DNA from: Shouchella xiaoxiensis | GTDB lineage: Bacteria > Bacillota > Bacilli > Bacillales > Bacillaceae_D | Direction of reading: 5' to 3' | Assembly: GCF_016907895.1 (NCBI RefSeq) | Contig: NZ_JAFBCV010000003.1 | Span: forward strand, 62,001 to 126,000 | DNA length: 64,000 nucleotides | Part shown: piece after piece, positions 56,472 through 64,000 of the stretch | Layout: every line of letters starts with the position of its first letter | Numbering within the stretch: position 1 is the first letter of the stretch | Position numbers and translations under genes: made by a program | Notes under the pieces: generated by a model | Told to the model about the DNA's origin: nothing | Database searches by the model: none | The model's input: the letters and a program-made list of their open reading frames with translations, nothing else

Positions 56472-56842
56472 GCAGCATTAGAAAGATTTACACCGATCAT
56501 ACCACCTAGAGCTGCAATACCTCCATACGAGGCAAATAACAAGAGTTGTTTAACTGAAATCGTTTCATTATAACCAAGATAACTAATTGCCAGAACAATA
56601 GCTGAGAAGATGAGAGCACATAGAGCGCCGGCTAACCATCCTTTCGTACCGGATTTGCCCCCAGCAATAAATCCTCCAATAAATAACGCAAGTAAAGCGG
56701 CTGCAACCATGACCCAACCAACTGAATGTTCGGTTAAAGAAGTGAATTTTAGTAATGTCGCCATCATAGCGCTTGCACATAGAGCAATTCCAATACTAAC
56801 TCCAGTACCAGTTAATATAGCAGGAAAAAAACGACTTTCCAA
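56468..56842 (-). CDS. yrzE: TIGR04086 family membrane protein YrzE
   Basis: 124 residues with four hydrophobic segments, glycine-rich (ALLALFIGGFIAGGKSGTKG, WLAGALCALIFSAIVLAISY). Function unknown. TTG start after AAAGGAGG and a poly-T spacer. The minus orientation within the yajC-spoVB region agrees with the B. subtilis gene order. Confidence 0.82.
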   Translation of the reverse strand: MESRFFPAILTGTGVSIGIALCASAMMATLLKFTSLTEHSVGWVMVAAALLALFIGGFIAGGKSGTKGWLAGALCALIFSAIVLAISYLGYNETISVKQLLLFASYGGIAALGGMIGVNLSNAA

Positions 56843-56968
56843 AAAAAAACCTCCTTTAAAAGCTTGTTTCTTCTATTCATATGCCTGTACAACGGAAAAA
56901 TACCAATGGATAAAATGAGTTGACCCGGGCATAGTAGCTAGGAATATGTTTTGATGAAGGGGTGTCTC

Positions 56969-57436
56969 ATGCCAATTGACTTTATTGTTCTGCAAGGTAT
57001 TTCAGTATATTTATCAATCAAAAGCATGTTCCTTCTTCAAGGTAAATCAAAATTAGGTCAATTAAATGCAACAGAATTTGCTTTTGGTTTCTTCATGGCT
57101 AGTTTGATTGCCGTAGCCATTTCAAGTACAGCCTTTTTAAAAATAGCAGTTGTTTATTTATTTGTAGTCTATATGCTAGTAAAAGGTTTTCAAATGATGA
57201 GAACAACGATTGCGGACCATTATCTAAATAAGCAGTTGACAAGTAGAGAAGAAATGTGTGATCGCATTCTCCCGTTAATCATTGACGGCAATATCCAACA
57301 TGAAAATTTAAATGAATTAAAACGAACGGAACTCTGGTTAAGGCAACAATTAAAAAAGTTTGGATACAAAGATATTAAAAAAATTTCCTATTGCTCGTTA
57401 AAAGGAACGCAGTCTTTTTTTATAGATTTGTTATAA
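56969..57436 (+). CDS. yrbG: DUF421/YetF-domain membrane protein, YrbG-like (short)
   Basis: 155 residues: two to three hydrophobic segments (LQGISVYLSIKSMFLL, FAFGFFMASLIAVAISS, IAVVYLFVVYMLVKG) and a soluble C-terminal domain with LIIDGNIQHENLNELKRTEL and LRQQLKKFGYKDIKKISYC, the DUF421 (YetF) pattern. Shorter than B. subtilis YrbG, apparently at both ends. Start ATG 56969, six bases after AAGGGG. Function unknown; DUF421 proteins are membrane proteins often linked to sporulation. Confidence 0.75.
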   Translation: MPIDFIVLQGISVYLSIKSMFLLQGKSKLGQLNATEFAFGFFMASLIAVAISSTAFLKIAVVYLFVVYMLVKGFQMMRTTIADHYLNKQLTSREEMCDRILPLIIDGNIQHENLNELKRTELWLRQQLKKFGYKDIKKISYCSLKGTQSFFIDLL

Positions 57437-57525
57437 AATGGGTATTTTTTTCGTGATAGATGTTGATACAGACCTTGTCTTGCTTTCATACAATAGCAAG
57501 TATGAACGAGGAAGGAGGTCATTAT

Positions 57526-57792
57526 GTGAGTAAACGAAATCAACAGATCTGCAATGATCATATGGGTAAATGCGTCTATATAACTGAAAACTGCGGTAAA
57601 CGACATTACGGCAGAATTGTCAATGTTGATCGAGATAATGTCTATATCCAACCATTAGGAAATCGTGGATTTAGTTATGGATACGGGTATGGTGGCTATG
57701 GCGGTTACGGCGGATTTGGATATGGTATTGGTTACCCAATTGCGCTTGGGGCGATTGCAGGAATTGCGTTAGCAGGTTTATTTTTCTGGTAG
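57526..57792 (+). CDS. Small coat-like protein with Gly/Tyr-rich segment and hydrophobic tail
   Basis: From GTG 57526 (seven bases after AAGGAGG) 88 residues. Residues 1-45 form a Cys-containing beta-type region (CNDHMGKCVYITENCGKRHY, VNVDRDNVYIQPLG). Residues about 46-68 are nearly all Gly and Tyr (GYGYGGYGGYGGFGYGIGY), and the end is a hydrophobic helix (ALGAIAGIALAGLFFW). The plan is the same as in the gene at 22297. Reminiscent of small spore coat/envelope proteins; family not certain. Confidence 0.7.
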   Translation: MSKRNQQICNDHMGKCVYITENCGKRHYGRIVNVDRDNVYIQPLGNRGFSYGYGYGGYGGYGGFGYGIGYPIALGAIAGIALAGLFFW

Positions 57793-57813
57793 AATAGAGA
57801 GCACTTCATTATT

Positions 57814-57852
57814 ACAACATCTTCATTGCTACTTAATGAATGAAGATGTTGT
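57814..57852. terminator. Hairpin between the Gly/Tyr-rich gene and spoVB
   Basis: Fourteen-bp stem ACAACATCTTCATT with complement and an outer CACTTC/GAAGTG pair; convergent genes on both sides. Confidence 0.75.
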
Positions 57853-57864
57853 CTTAGAAGTGTT

Positions 57865-59418
57865 TTATTTGTTTCTGTTTTTAAAGAATGGTATAAGTTG
57901 CAATTCTTCTTTTGTTAACAGACGCAGAGCAATCATACCGAATACATAAATCAAGCCTGTTAGCGTGATAGCAAGTAGAGTTTTTGTTGCGTAAGGTAAG
58001 AAAAGAAAAAGATGTTGATTGATCTGTTCGCTTAGAATGAGCGTGGCGCCGATTAATAGCGTTAGTTTAATTATCGGGCGTATGTGAATAAAAAAACCTG
58101 TTGTTTTTGCTATTGATGCAAAATGAAGCAAGGTAACTAAAACAAAGCCAATTACGATTGCAAGTGCGGCACCCATAATACCAAAGCCAGGGTTAGATGC
58201 GAGTGCAAAAATAGCTCCAGTTTTTATTAAAGCTCCTACTAGACTATTCATCATCGATACTTTTGCGTAGTTTAACGCTTGTAAAGCTGCCTGTAAAGGC
58301 CCTTGCAAATAGAGAAATAAAGCAAATGGAGCCATGACTTTAAGCATGGTGGCTGCCTCTGGAGCATGATACATTAGGGTCATCAGTTCGCTTGCATATA
58401 CATACAAGATAACTACACAGATTCCGCCTGAAATAAGGCCCATCCGAAGTGCTTGTTCGAGTCGATGATGAATCAATGATGTTTTATTGTGAGCTAATGC
58501 CTCGCTTAAATTTGGTAAGAGCGAGACTGAAAGTGAATAGGTTATAAATGTCGGTAAGGTTAATAAAGGAACAACATATCCGACAAGTAATCCATACTGT
58601 TGAGTAGCAACAACGGTCATTGTACCTGCTAGTGCAAGGCTTTGTGCGACTACGATAGGTTCAAAAAATAAGGCTGTGGTTCCAATTAAGCGACTACCGG
58701 TTGTTGGCACAGCGATCCCTAGCAAATCAGTTAATGTTTTTCGTTCTCCTTTTATTGCAGAAAAAAAGTTTTTTCTAAAGCGGAATGGTTTCTGAGCTTT
58801 AAATAAATAAACCATATAAAATAGTGATGCGAGCTCACCGCAAATAGCTGATAGCATCGCTCCTGCAACAGCATACTCAAGTCCAAGAGGCATAAATGCC
58901 GCAGTTAAAACAGCAACAAGCGTGATGCGGACAATTTGCTCAATGACTTGCCCGTAAGCGGTGGGTTTCATATTTTGTTTTCCTTGAAAATAGCCCCTTA
59001 AAACAGAAGACAATGCAATTATTGGTACAATAGGGATGACTGCATATAGTGGATAAATCGCGCGGGCATCAGTTAACATTGTATCTGCAATGATGGGAGC
59101 TAATAAAATGAGTGTTGTTGTAAAAACAATACTTAGTAGTCCCGTAATCGTGATGGAGACAGCTAAAATTTTCTTAATTCGACCGTGTTCATTACGAGCC
59201 TCTGCTTCTGCAACCAGTTTGGCAATGGCAACGGGTAAACCCATTTGTGTTAAAGTTAACAGAAGTAGCATGGTAGGAATGGCCATCATGTAGAGCCCGA
59301 CGCCTTCAGGACCAAGCATTCTTGCCATAACAATTCGATTTATAAATCCAAGAAGTTTGGTAATAAAGCCTGCTGCAATTAAAATTAGTGTCCCTTTTAA
59401 AAACGTTTGTTTACTCAT
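57865..59418 (-). CDS. spoVB: Stage V sporulation protein B (MOP-superfamily flippase)
   Basis: 517-residue polytopic membrane protein of the polysaccharide-transporter/MVF group, needed for spore cortex synthesis and probably a lipid-linked precursor flippase. Family features: KGTLILIAAGFITKLLGFIN, RMLGPEGVGLYMMAIP, MGLPVAIAKLVAEAEARN and YFQGKQNMKPTAYGQVIEQI. About 14 helices. ATG 59418. Divergent from comN as in B. subtilis. Confidence 0.92.
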   Translation of the reverse strand: MSKQTFLKGTLILIAAGFITKLLGFINRIVMARMLGPEGVGLYMMAIPTMLLLLTLTQMGLPVAIAKLVAEAEARNEHGRIKKILAVSITITGLLSIVFTTTLILLAPIIADTMLTDARAIYPLYAVIPIVPIIALSSVLRGYFQGKQNMKPTAYGQVIEQIVRITLVAVLTAAFMPLGLEYAVAGAMLSAICGELASLFYMVYLFKAQKPFRFRKNFFSAIKGERKTLTDLLGIAVPTTGSRLIGTTALFFEPIVVAQSLALAGTMTVVATQQYGLLVGYVVPLLTLPTFITYSLSVSLLPNLSEALAHNKTSLIHHRLEQALRMGLISGGICVVILYVYASELMTLMYHAPEAATMLKVMAPFALFLYLQGPLQAALQALNYAKVSMMNSLVGALIKTGAIFALASNPGFGIMGAALAIVIGFVLVTLLHFASIAKTTGFFIHIRPIIKLTLLIGATLILSEQINQHLFLFLPYATKTLLAITLTGLIYVFGMIALRLLTKEELQLIPFFKNRNK

Positions 59419-59597
59419 GGCAACCCTGCCTTTTTCATACGATGCTTTGTTTTTTTATTATATGTATGCAAAGTTGGACAGGACATGACAGGCTGTCGTT
59501 GAAAAATAGCTTGAATTAATTTTTTTGAAGATAGCAGGAACTGCAATAATTTGTTAGTATATGTATACTTAGTGTTTTCATAGAGAGGGTTGGATCA

Positions 59598-59882
59598 ATG
59601 GTTGAAAAGCAGCAATTTGAAATTTGGAAAGACGACGTAATACCCGTTCTTTCCATTAAACTCGAAGAATTCCATGAGCTAGGATACAATCGCGTAACAA
59701 AAGAAGATCTCTGGCTGTTTTACATGGATAAGTTGAAAAAAAAGAAAGAGTTTATGCCTTTTTATGCCTTCGTTGATGAATTACTATCGATTCAACCGCA
59801 GGGCTATATGACATGGCTAACGGTAAATACATATAAAGAACCAATTGATTGGTTTAAGGAATTCGAAGCGGCAACAAAGTAA
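59598..59882 (+). CDS. comN: Post-transcriptional regulator ComN family (YrzD)
   Basis: 94 residues, soluble. FEIWKDDVIPVLSIKLEEFH, YNRVTKEDLWLFYMDKLKKK and YMTWLTVNTYK match the ComN family; in B. subtilis ComN controls comEA-comEC expression after transcription. Located between spoVB and secDF as in B. subtilis. ATG after GAGAGGG. Confidence 0.85.
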   Translation: MVEKQQFEIWKDDVIPVLSIKLEEFHELGYNRVTKEDLWLFYMDKLKKKKEFMPFYAFVDELLSIQPQGYMTWLTVNTYKEPIDWFKEFEAATK

Positions 59883-59917
59883 ATGCACGAACAGCAAGAG
59901 ATTTTGGGAGGAAATTA

Positions 59918-61222
59918 ATGATGGTGAAAAAAGGCAAGATTGCCCTTTTCTTTTTAATTGTCGTGGTTCTTGCAGCAGGAATTTCTTATTTTGCAAAGCC
60001 CGTCGTACAAGATGTAAATCTAGGACTTGATCTTCAAGGTGGATTTGAAGTGCTGTACGAAGTAGAGGCAATAAATGAAGGGGACGTAATTGATGATCAA
60101 GCATTGCTTTCAACTACAACAGCATTAAACGAACGAGTAAATACGATTGGGGTTTCAGAACCAACCATTCAAATTGAAGGCGAAAATCGAATTCGTGTTC
60201 AACTAGCTGGTGTTGAAGATCAAGAATCTGCAAGAGATATTCTAGCGACGGGTGGGGAATTAACCATCCGTGATGTAGAAGACAACATTTTATTAGACGG
60301 AAGTGATTTAACGCAAAACGGGGCGAGTGCATCGCTTGATCCTGATACGAATCGCCCAATGGTGACGTTGACGCTTGATGATGGCGAGCAATTTGGAAAC
60401 ATCACAAGGGAGCTTTCTCAACAACCTATTGGCGAGAATTTACTTGTGATGTGGCTCGATTTTGAAGAAGGGGATAGTTACGCAGAAGAAGCGACTAAGC
60501 CCGAACCAAAGTATCTTTCAGCAGCAACTGTTAATCAGCCAATTGTCAGTCGAAACGTCATGATAACAGGTGATTTTACAACGGAAGAAACGCGCTTTTT
60601 AGCAGAAATTTTAAATGCGGGATCACTACCAGTTGAATTAAATGAAATCTATTCGACTTCGGTGGGGGCATCGCTTGGTGAACAAGCAATGAACCAAACC
60701 ATTAATGCTGGTTTAATTGGTGTCGCGTTAATTTTTGCTTACATGATGATCTATTATCGTTTTCCTGGGGTTATCGCTGTAATTACATTAAGCGTGTATA
60801 CATTTTTAGTGTTAGTTGTCTTTAATGCGTTAAATGCTGTTTTAACATTACCTGGGATTGCAGCATTAATACTTGGAGTAGGTATGGCTGTTGATGCCAA
60901 TATTATTACGTATGAGCGAATAAGAGAAGAAATAAAAACAGGAAAGTCTATCATGTCAGCATTTAAAGTAGGTGGACGCCGTTCATTTGCTACTATTTTT
61001 GACGCAAACATTACGACATTAATTGCTGCCGGAGTGATGTTTTATTTTGGGACAAGCTCTGTTCAAGGTTTTGCAGTCATGTTGATTATTAGCATTCTTG
61101 TCTCTTTTTTAACTGCTGTTTGGGGTACGAGAATACTGCTTAGCCTCTGGGTTAACAGTCGATTTTTAAACAAGCGGCCAGGTTGGTTTGGCGTAAAAAG
61201 AGGTGAGATAGATGAGCTTTAA
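59918..61222 (+). CDS. secD: Protein translocase subunit SecD (separate from SecF)
   Basis: Uses the proton or sodium gradient to help complete protein export through SecYEG. 434 residues: first helix (about 8-26), the LGLDLQGGFEVLYEV motif, large extracytoplasmic domain to about 245, then five helices with GVGMAVDANIITYERIREE and the conserved SAFKVGGRRSFATIFDANIT. In B. subtilis SecD and SecF are fused; here they are two genes overlapping by 11 bases in different frames. Confidence 0.93.
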   Translation: MMVKKGKIALFFLIVVVLAAGISYFAKPVVQDVNLGLDLQGGFEVLYEVEAINEGDVIDDQALLSTTTALNERVNTIGVSEPTIQIEGENRIRVQLAGVEDQESARDILATGGELTIRDVEDNILLDGSDLTQNGASASLDPDTNRPMVTLTLDDGEQFGNITRELSQQPIGENLLVMWLDFEEGDSYAEEATKPEPKYLSAATVNQPIVSRNVMITGDFTTEETRFLAEILNAGSLPVELNEIYSTSVGASLGEQAMNQTINAGLIGVALIFAYMMIYYRFPGVIAVITLSVYTFLVLVVFNALNAVLTLPGIAALILGVGMAVDANIITYERIREEIKTGKSIMSAFKVGGRRSFATIFDANITTLIAAGVMFYFGTSSVQGFAVMLIISILVSFLTAVWGTRILLSLWVNSRFLNKRPGWFGVKRGEIDEL

Positions 61223-62156
61223 GCCCGAAAATTGGAATGTTGATTTAACAAAACACCGAAATAAATTTTTTGTTGGCTCAGGTCTATCCATTATTGTTGG
61301 CATTGTTTTGCTGTTCACAATGGGATTAAACTTAGGTGTTGACTTTGAAAGTGGTTCAAATGTAGAAATTCAAACGGATGAGACGCTAACAACTGAGCAA
61401 ATCATTGCCGATTTTGAAGCAATTGAGATTGACAATGACTATACGCCTTCAGTTACTTTAGGTGGAGAACGAAGCCAAAATGCGAGTGCCCGGTTTGTTG
61501 ACGAATTTAATCAACAAGAGATCGCAATCATTCAGTCATACTTTAATCAAGAGTATGGGTTCGAGCCGAATATTAGCACCGTCTCTCCTTTGGTTGGGGA
61601 AGAGTTAGCACGTAATGCCATCTTGTCCGTCTTAATTGCATCAATCGGTATCGTTATCTATGTGGCACTTCGCTTCCATTTCCTATACGGGATATCAGCG
61701 ATAATTGGGCTTCTACATGATGCGTTTATCATTATAGCGCTTTTTAGTTTGCTGCAAATAGAAATTAATGTGCCGTTTATTGCTGCTGTATTAACGGTGG
61801 TAGGTTATTCGATTAATGATACAATTGTTACGTTTGATCGCATGCGGGAAAATGTGTTAAAAGAAAAAGAAATAACGAGTTCTGAACACTTAGCTCAAAT
61901 CGTTAATAAAAGCTTACTACAAGTTATTACACGCTCAATTAACACCGTGTTGACGGTATTATTTGCGGCACTTGCATTATTTATTTTTGGCGGGGAAGCA
62001 ATTCGCTCATTCTCACTAGCACTAGTTATTGGACTGGTTGCTGGAACATATTCTTCTATGTTTCTATGTGCACAGATGTGGCTTGTTTGGGAATGGAAAA
62101 GGCAAGTCAAACTTAAAAATAAGCCTCCAAAAGAGCCAGAAGAAGAATATATTTAA
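61212..62156 (+). CDS. secF: Protein translocase subunit SecF
   Basis: 314 residues: first helix about 20-38 (FVGSGLSIIVGIVLLFTMGL), GVDFESGSNVEI motif, short extracytoplasmic domain, then five helices with VALRFHFLYGISAIIGLLHD, TVVGYSINDTIVTFDRMREN and QVITRSINTVLTV. Its own ribosome site AGAGGTGA lies six bases before the ATG within secD, so the split is genuine rather than a sequencing frameshift. Confidence 0.93.
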   Translation: MSFKPENWNVDLTKHRNKFFVGSGLSIIVGIVLLFTMGLNLGVDFESGSNVEIQTDETLTTEQIIADFEAIEIDNDYTPSVTLGGERSQNASARFVDEFNQQEIAIIQSYFNQEYGFEPNISTVSPLVGEELARNAILSVLIASIGIVIYVALRFHFLYGISAIIGLLHDAFIIIALFSLLQIEINVPFIAAVLTVVGYSINDTIVTFDRMRENVLKEKEITSSEHLAQIVNKSLLQVITRSINTVLTVLFAALALFIFGGEAIRSFSLALVIGLVAGTYSSMFLCAQMWLVWEWKRQVKLKNKPPKEPEEEYI

Positions 62157-62179
62157 TAAAAAAAGAAGAAGGTGTTTAA

Positions 62180-62491
62180 ATGAAAGCACAAACCGCCTTT
62201 ATAGTTGGTGTGATAGCGGCTATCTTAATTGCAGTATTTGCCGTGATGAACGTAGAGTCTGTGCCTGTTAATTTACTTTTTACACAAGCTGAATGGCCAC
62301 TAATCCTTATTATCTTATTTTCTGTTCTTTTAGGAGCCATTGTTGCAGGGGCGATGTCTGTCATCAAGCTTCATCAGCAAAAATTAGAGATTAAACGCTT
62401 GCGAGCGAGTTTAGAAAGTGAAAGAGCAGAGGCACCGGAAACGGGGAGTCGTCTTGATAAAACGAAAAAGAACCAAGTAGAAAAAGGGTAA
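62180..62491 (+). CDS. yrvD: LapA-domain membrane protein YrvD
   Basis: 103 residues with two transmembrane helices (about 5-24 and 41-62) around the LapA motif NVESVPVNLLFTQAEWPLIL and a charged, coiled C-terminal tail (KLHQQKLEIKRLRASLESER). Lies between secDF and recJ, as in B. subtilis. Function unknown; the family includes LPS-assembly-like proteins in Gram-negatives. Confidence 0.82.
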   Translation: MKAQTAFIVGVIAAILIAVFAVMNVESVPVNLLFTQAEWPLILIILFSVLLGAIVAGAMSVIKLHQQKLEIKRLRASLESERAEAPETGSRLDKTKKNQVEKG

Positions 62492-62501
62492 TCTTAGATC
62501 A

Positions 62502-62547
62502 TTGTCACCCCTCGAACACTCCTGTATAATAGGATGGTCGAGGGGTG
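62502..62547 (+). promoter_or_regulatory. recJ promoter nested in an inverted repeat that covers the ribosome site
   Basis: TTGTCA (62502-62507), 17-base spacer and TATAAT (62525-62530) form a near-consensus promoter. The same stretch has a perfect 10-bp inverted repeat CACCCCTCGA (62506-62515) / TCGAGGGGTG (62538-62547). The 3' arm contains the recJ Shine-Dalgarno GAGGGGTG, and the arm is followed by TTTT. The hairpin may be the terminator of secDF-yrvD; a transcript begun at about 62537 lacks the 5' arm and leaves the ribosome site free. Confidence 0.7.
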
Positions 62548-62555
62548 TTTTACAT

Positions 62556-64000
62556 ATGTTGCAATCAAAAGCAAGATGGCGTATTTTAGACCAAGATGAA
62601 ACAGCGGCACAGCAACTAGCCGATGAGTTAAAGCTGTCTATTTTTGTTGCCCGTTTACTTGTGCGTCGAGGAATAAATAACGTTTCGTCTGCTAAACAAT
62701 TTCTTTTATTAGAAGAACCGGAATTCTTGGATCCATTTCTATTAAAGGGTATGAAAGAAACGATAGACCGAATTAATGACGCGATAAAAAAGAATGAGCG
62801 AATATTGGTGTTCGGTGACTATGATGCAGATGGCGTTAGTTCTACATCAGTATTAATGACCGCATTAAGAATGCATAATGCAGATTGCGACTACTATATC
62901 CCTAATCGTTTTACCGAAGGATATGGCCCTAATAATCCCGCTTTAAAATGGGCAAAAGAAGAAGGATATAAACTTGTTGTTACGGTCGATACAGGAATTG
63001 CAGCATTAGACCAAGCGGCTTACGCTAAGGATATTGACCTTGATTTTATTATTACGGATCATCATGAGCCGCCACCGGTGCTGCCGGCATCGTTTGCTAC
63101 TATTAATCCGAAGCAGCCAGATTGTCCATATCCATTTAAAGAACTTGCAGGTGTTGGAGTAGCTTTTAAAGTAGCTCACGCCTTATTAGGCAGAGTGCCA
63201 GATGAACTGCTTGATTTTGCGGTCATTGGGACCATTGCAGACCTAGTCCCTTTAGTTGGGGAAAATCGATTAATTGCAAAAAAAGGTCTACAAGCATTAC
63301 AATCAACTAGCCGTCCAGGTTTACGTGCATTGAAAGATGTTTGCGGAATAAAAAAAGGCGTCCTAGATGCTGATCATGTTGGGTTTGGAATGGGACCTAG
63401 GTTGAACGCTGCCGGCCGTCTTGATTCGGCTGATCCGGCAGTGGAGCTATTAATGGCTGAGGATTTTGAGGAAGCTAAGGAACTTGCTGACGAAATTGAT
63501 CGGTTAAACAAAGACAGACAAACCATTGTTAATGAAATGACGGAAGAAGCAATGCAGCTGGTTGAGCAAGGTAACGACCTTCCTCATGTAATCATCGTTG
63601 CTCAAGAAGGCTGGAATGCTGGTGTTATTGGCATTGTCGCCTCGCGTCTGGTAGAGCGGTTCTATCGACCAACAATTGTGATGAGTATTGATCCGGAGAG
63701 TAGGTTAGCAAAAGGGTCAGCCAGAAGTATTGATGGCTTTGATATGTTTATGGAGCTTTCAAAAAGCCGGGACATCTTACCTCATTTTGGTGGACATCCA
63801 ATGGCTGCAGGTATGACACTAGCGGCAGAGAATATTGATCTGTTACAAAATAGGCTAAATGAACAAGCAAGTATGATCCTGACTGAAGAAGCGCTTGTTC
63901 CTGTTAAAGAAATTGATTTACTTGCTACGGTAGATGATGTCACTCTTGATGTTTTAAGTCAAATCGAAGCACTGGCCCCTTTTGGAGTTGCAAACACTAA
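62556..64000 (+). CDS. recJ: Single-stranded-DNA exonuclease RecJ, 5' part
   Basis: 5'-3' ssDNA exonuclease of the RecF recombination and mismatch repair routes. The frame opens at ATG 62556, eight bases after GAGGGGTG, and runs off the window end after 481 codons. The DHH phosphoesterase motifs are visible: FGDYDADGVSSTSVL (88-93 DYDADG), VVTVDTGIAALDQ, ITDHHEPPP, GVGVAFKVAH and FGMGPRLNAAGRLDSADPA; then the DHHA1 part with GWNAGVIGIVASRLVERF and SARSIDGFDMF and HFGGHPMAAGMTL. C-terminal OB region is beyond the window. Confidence 0.95.
   Translation, partial: MLQSKARWRILDQDETAAQQLADELKLSIFVARLLVRRGINNVSSAKQFLLLEEPEFLDPFLLKGMKETIDRINDAIKKNERILVFGDYDADGVSSTSVLMTALRMHNADCDYYIPNRFTEGYGPNNPALKWAKEEGYKLVVTVDTGIAALDQAAYAKDIDLDFIITDHHEPPPVLPASFATINPKQPDCPYPFKELAGVGVAFKVAHALLGRVPDELLDFAVIGTIADLVPLVGENRLIAKKGLQALQSTSRPGLRALKDVCGIKKGVLDADHVGFGMGPRLNAAGRLDSADPAVELLMAEDFEEAKELADEIDRLNKDRQTIVNEMTEEAMQLVEQGNDLPHVIIVAQEGWNAGVIGIVASRLVERFYRPTIVMSIDPESRLAKGSARSIDGFDMFMELSKSRDILPHFGGHPMAAGMTLAAENIDLLQNRLNEQASMILTEEALVPVKEIDLLATVDDVTLDVLSQIEALAPFGVANT

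Overview
The window is a chromosomal segment of a spore-forming Bacillota of the Bacillaceae. Gene content and order follow Bacillus subtilis blocks closely: pgcA; yfiBC; a leucine/isovalerate catabolism operon (yngJ-H-HB-F-E); msmX-yxkF; yheE-yheB-yheA; cssRS; yhaM-yhaL-prsA-hpr-serC-hit-ecsAB; pbpF-(asnO)-hemEHY; spo0B-obg-pheB-pheA-niaR; safA-coxA-bofC-ruvAB-queA-tgt-yajC-yrzE-yrbG-spoVB-comN-secDF-yrvD-recJ. Base composition is about 40% GC. Many starts are TTG or GTG behind strong Shine-Dalgarno sequences. The exported foldase PrsA has a very acidic tail, which would fit an alkaliphile or halotolerant lineage (inference only). I see no rRNA, tRNA, prophage, insertion sequence or CRISPR array.

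Region by region: 1-9.5 kb holds the 3' end of glpD, pgcA, spoVR, a heterodimeric ABC exporter and a PLP aminotransferase. 9.5-16.3 kb has htpX-lemA facing away from a five-gene acyl-CoA dehydrogenase/biotin carboxylase/hydratase operon with a cre-like site and a TetR-like palindrome in its control region. 16.4-22.6 kb carries a SASP gene, msmX with its regulator gene, the yhe cluster, a HAD protein that lacks its catalytic residues, and small genes including a yhzC homologue. 22.8-33 kb is rich in secretion quality control: CssRS, PrsA, Hpr and the Ecs transporter, plus YhaM, SerC and Hit. 33-34 kb is the only decayed area: a structured repeat-like stretch and a CHAP-domain pseudogene with three in-frame stops. 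34-44 kb has an unknown coiled-coil protein, CcdA, PbpF, an AsnO-type asparagine synthetase and the coproporphyrin-dependent haem genes hemEHY. 43.9-44.5 kb, apparently empty, holds three tiny ORFs with their own promoter and hairpins on the minus strand (one of the YrzI family). 44.5-64 kb is the spo0B-obg to recJ block, including a SafA homologue with fourteen 13-residue repeats and a split secD/secF.

Functionally the window is mostly housekeeping and sporulation. Sporulation genes (spoVR, SASP, yhaL, sscA-like, pbpF, asnO, spo0B, safA, coxA, bofC, spoVB) are scattered among envelope, secretion, haem, amino acid and recombination genes. I found no large undescribed system. The best leads are the tiny-ORF cluster at 43.9-44.4 kb, paired palindromic operators upstream of msmX, the recJ leader in which a promoter lies inside a hairpin that can hide the recJ ribosome binding site, the degenerate HAD protein, and the stop-riddled CHAP gene. 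Several starts given here differ from the longest ORF because the upstream start codon overlaps the Shine-Dalgarno sequence.
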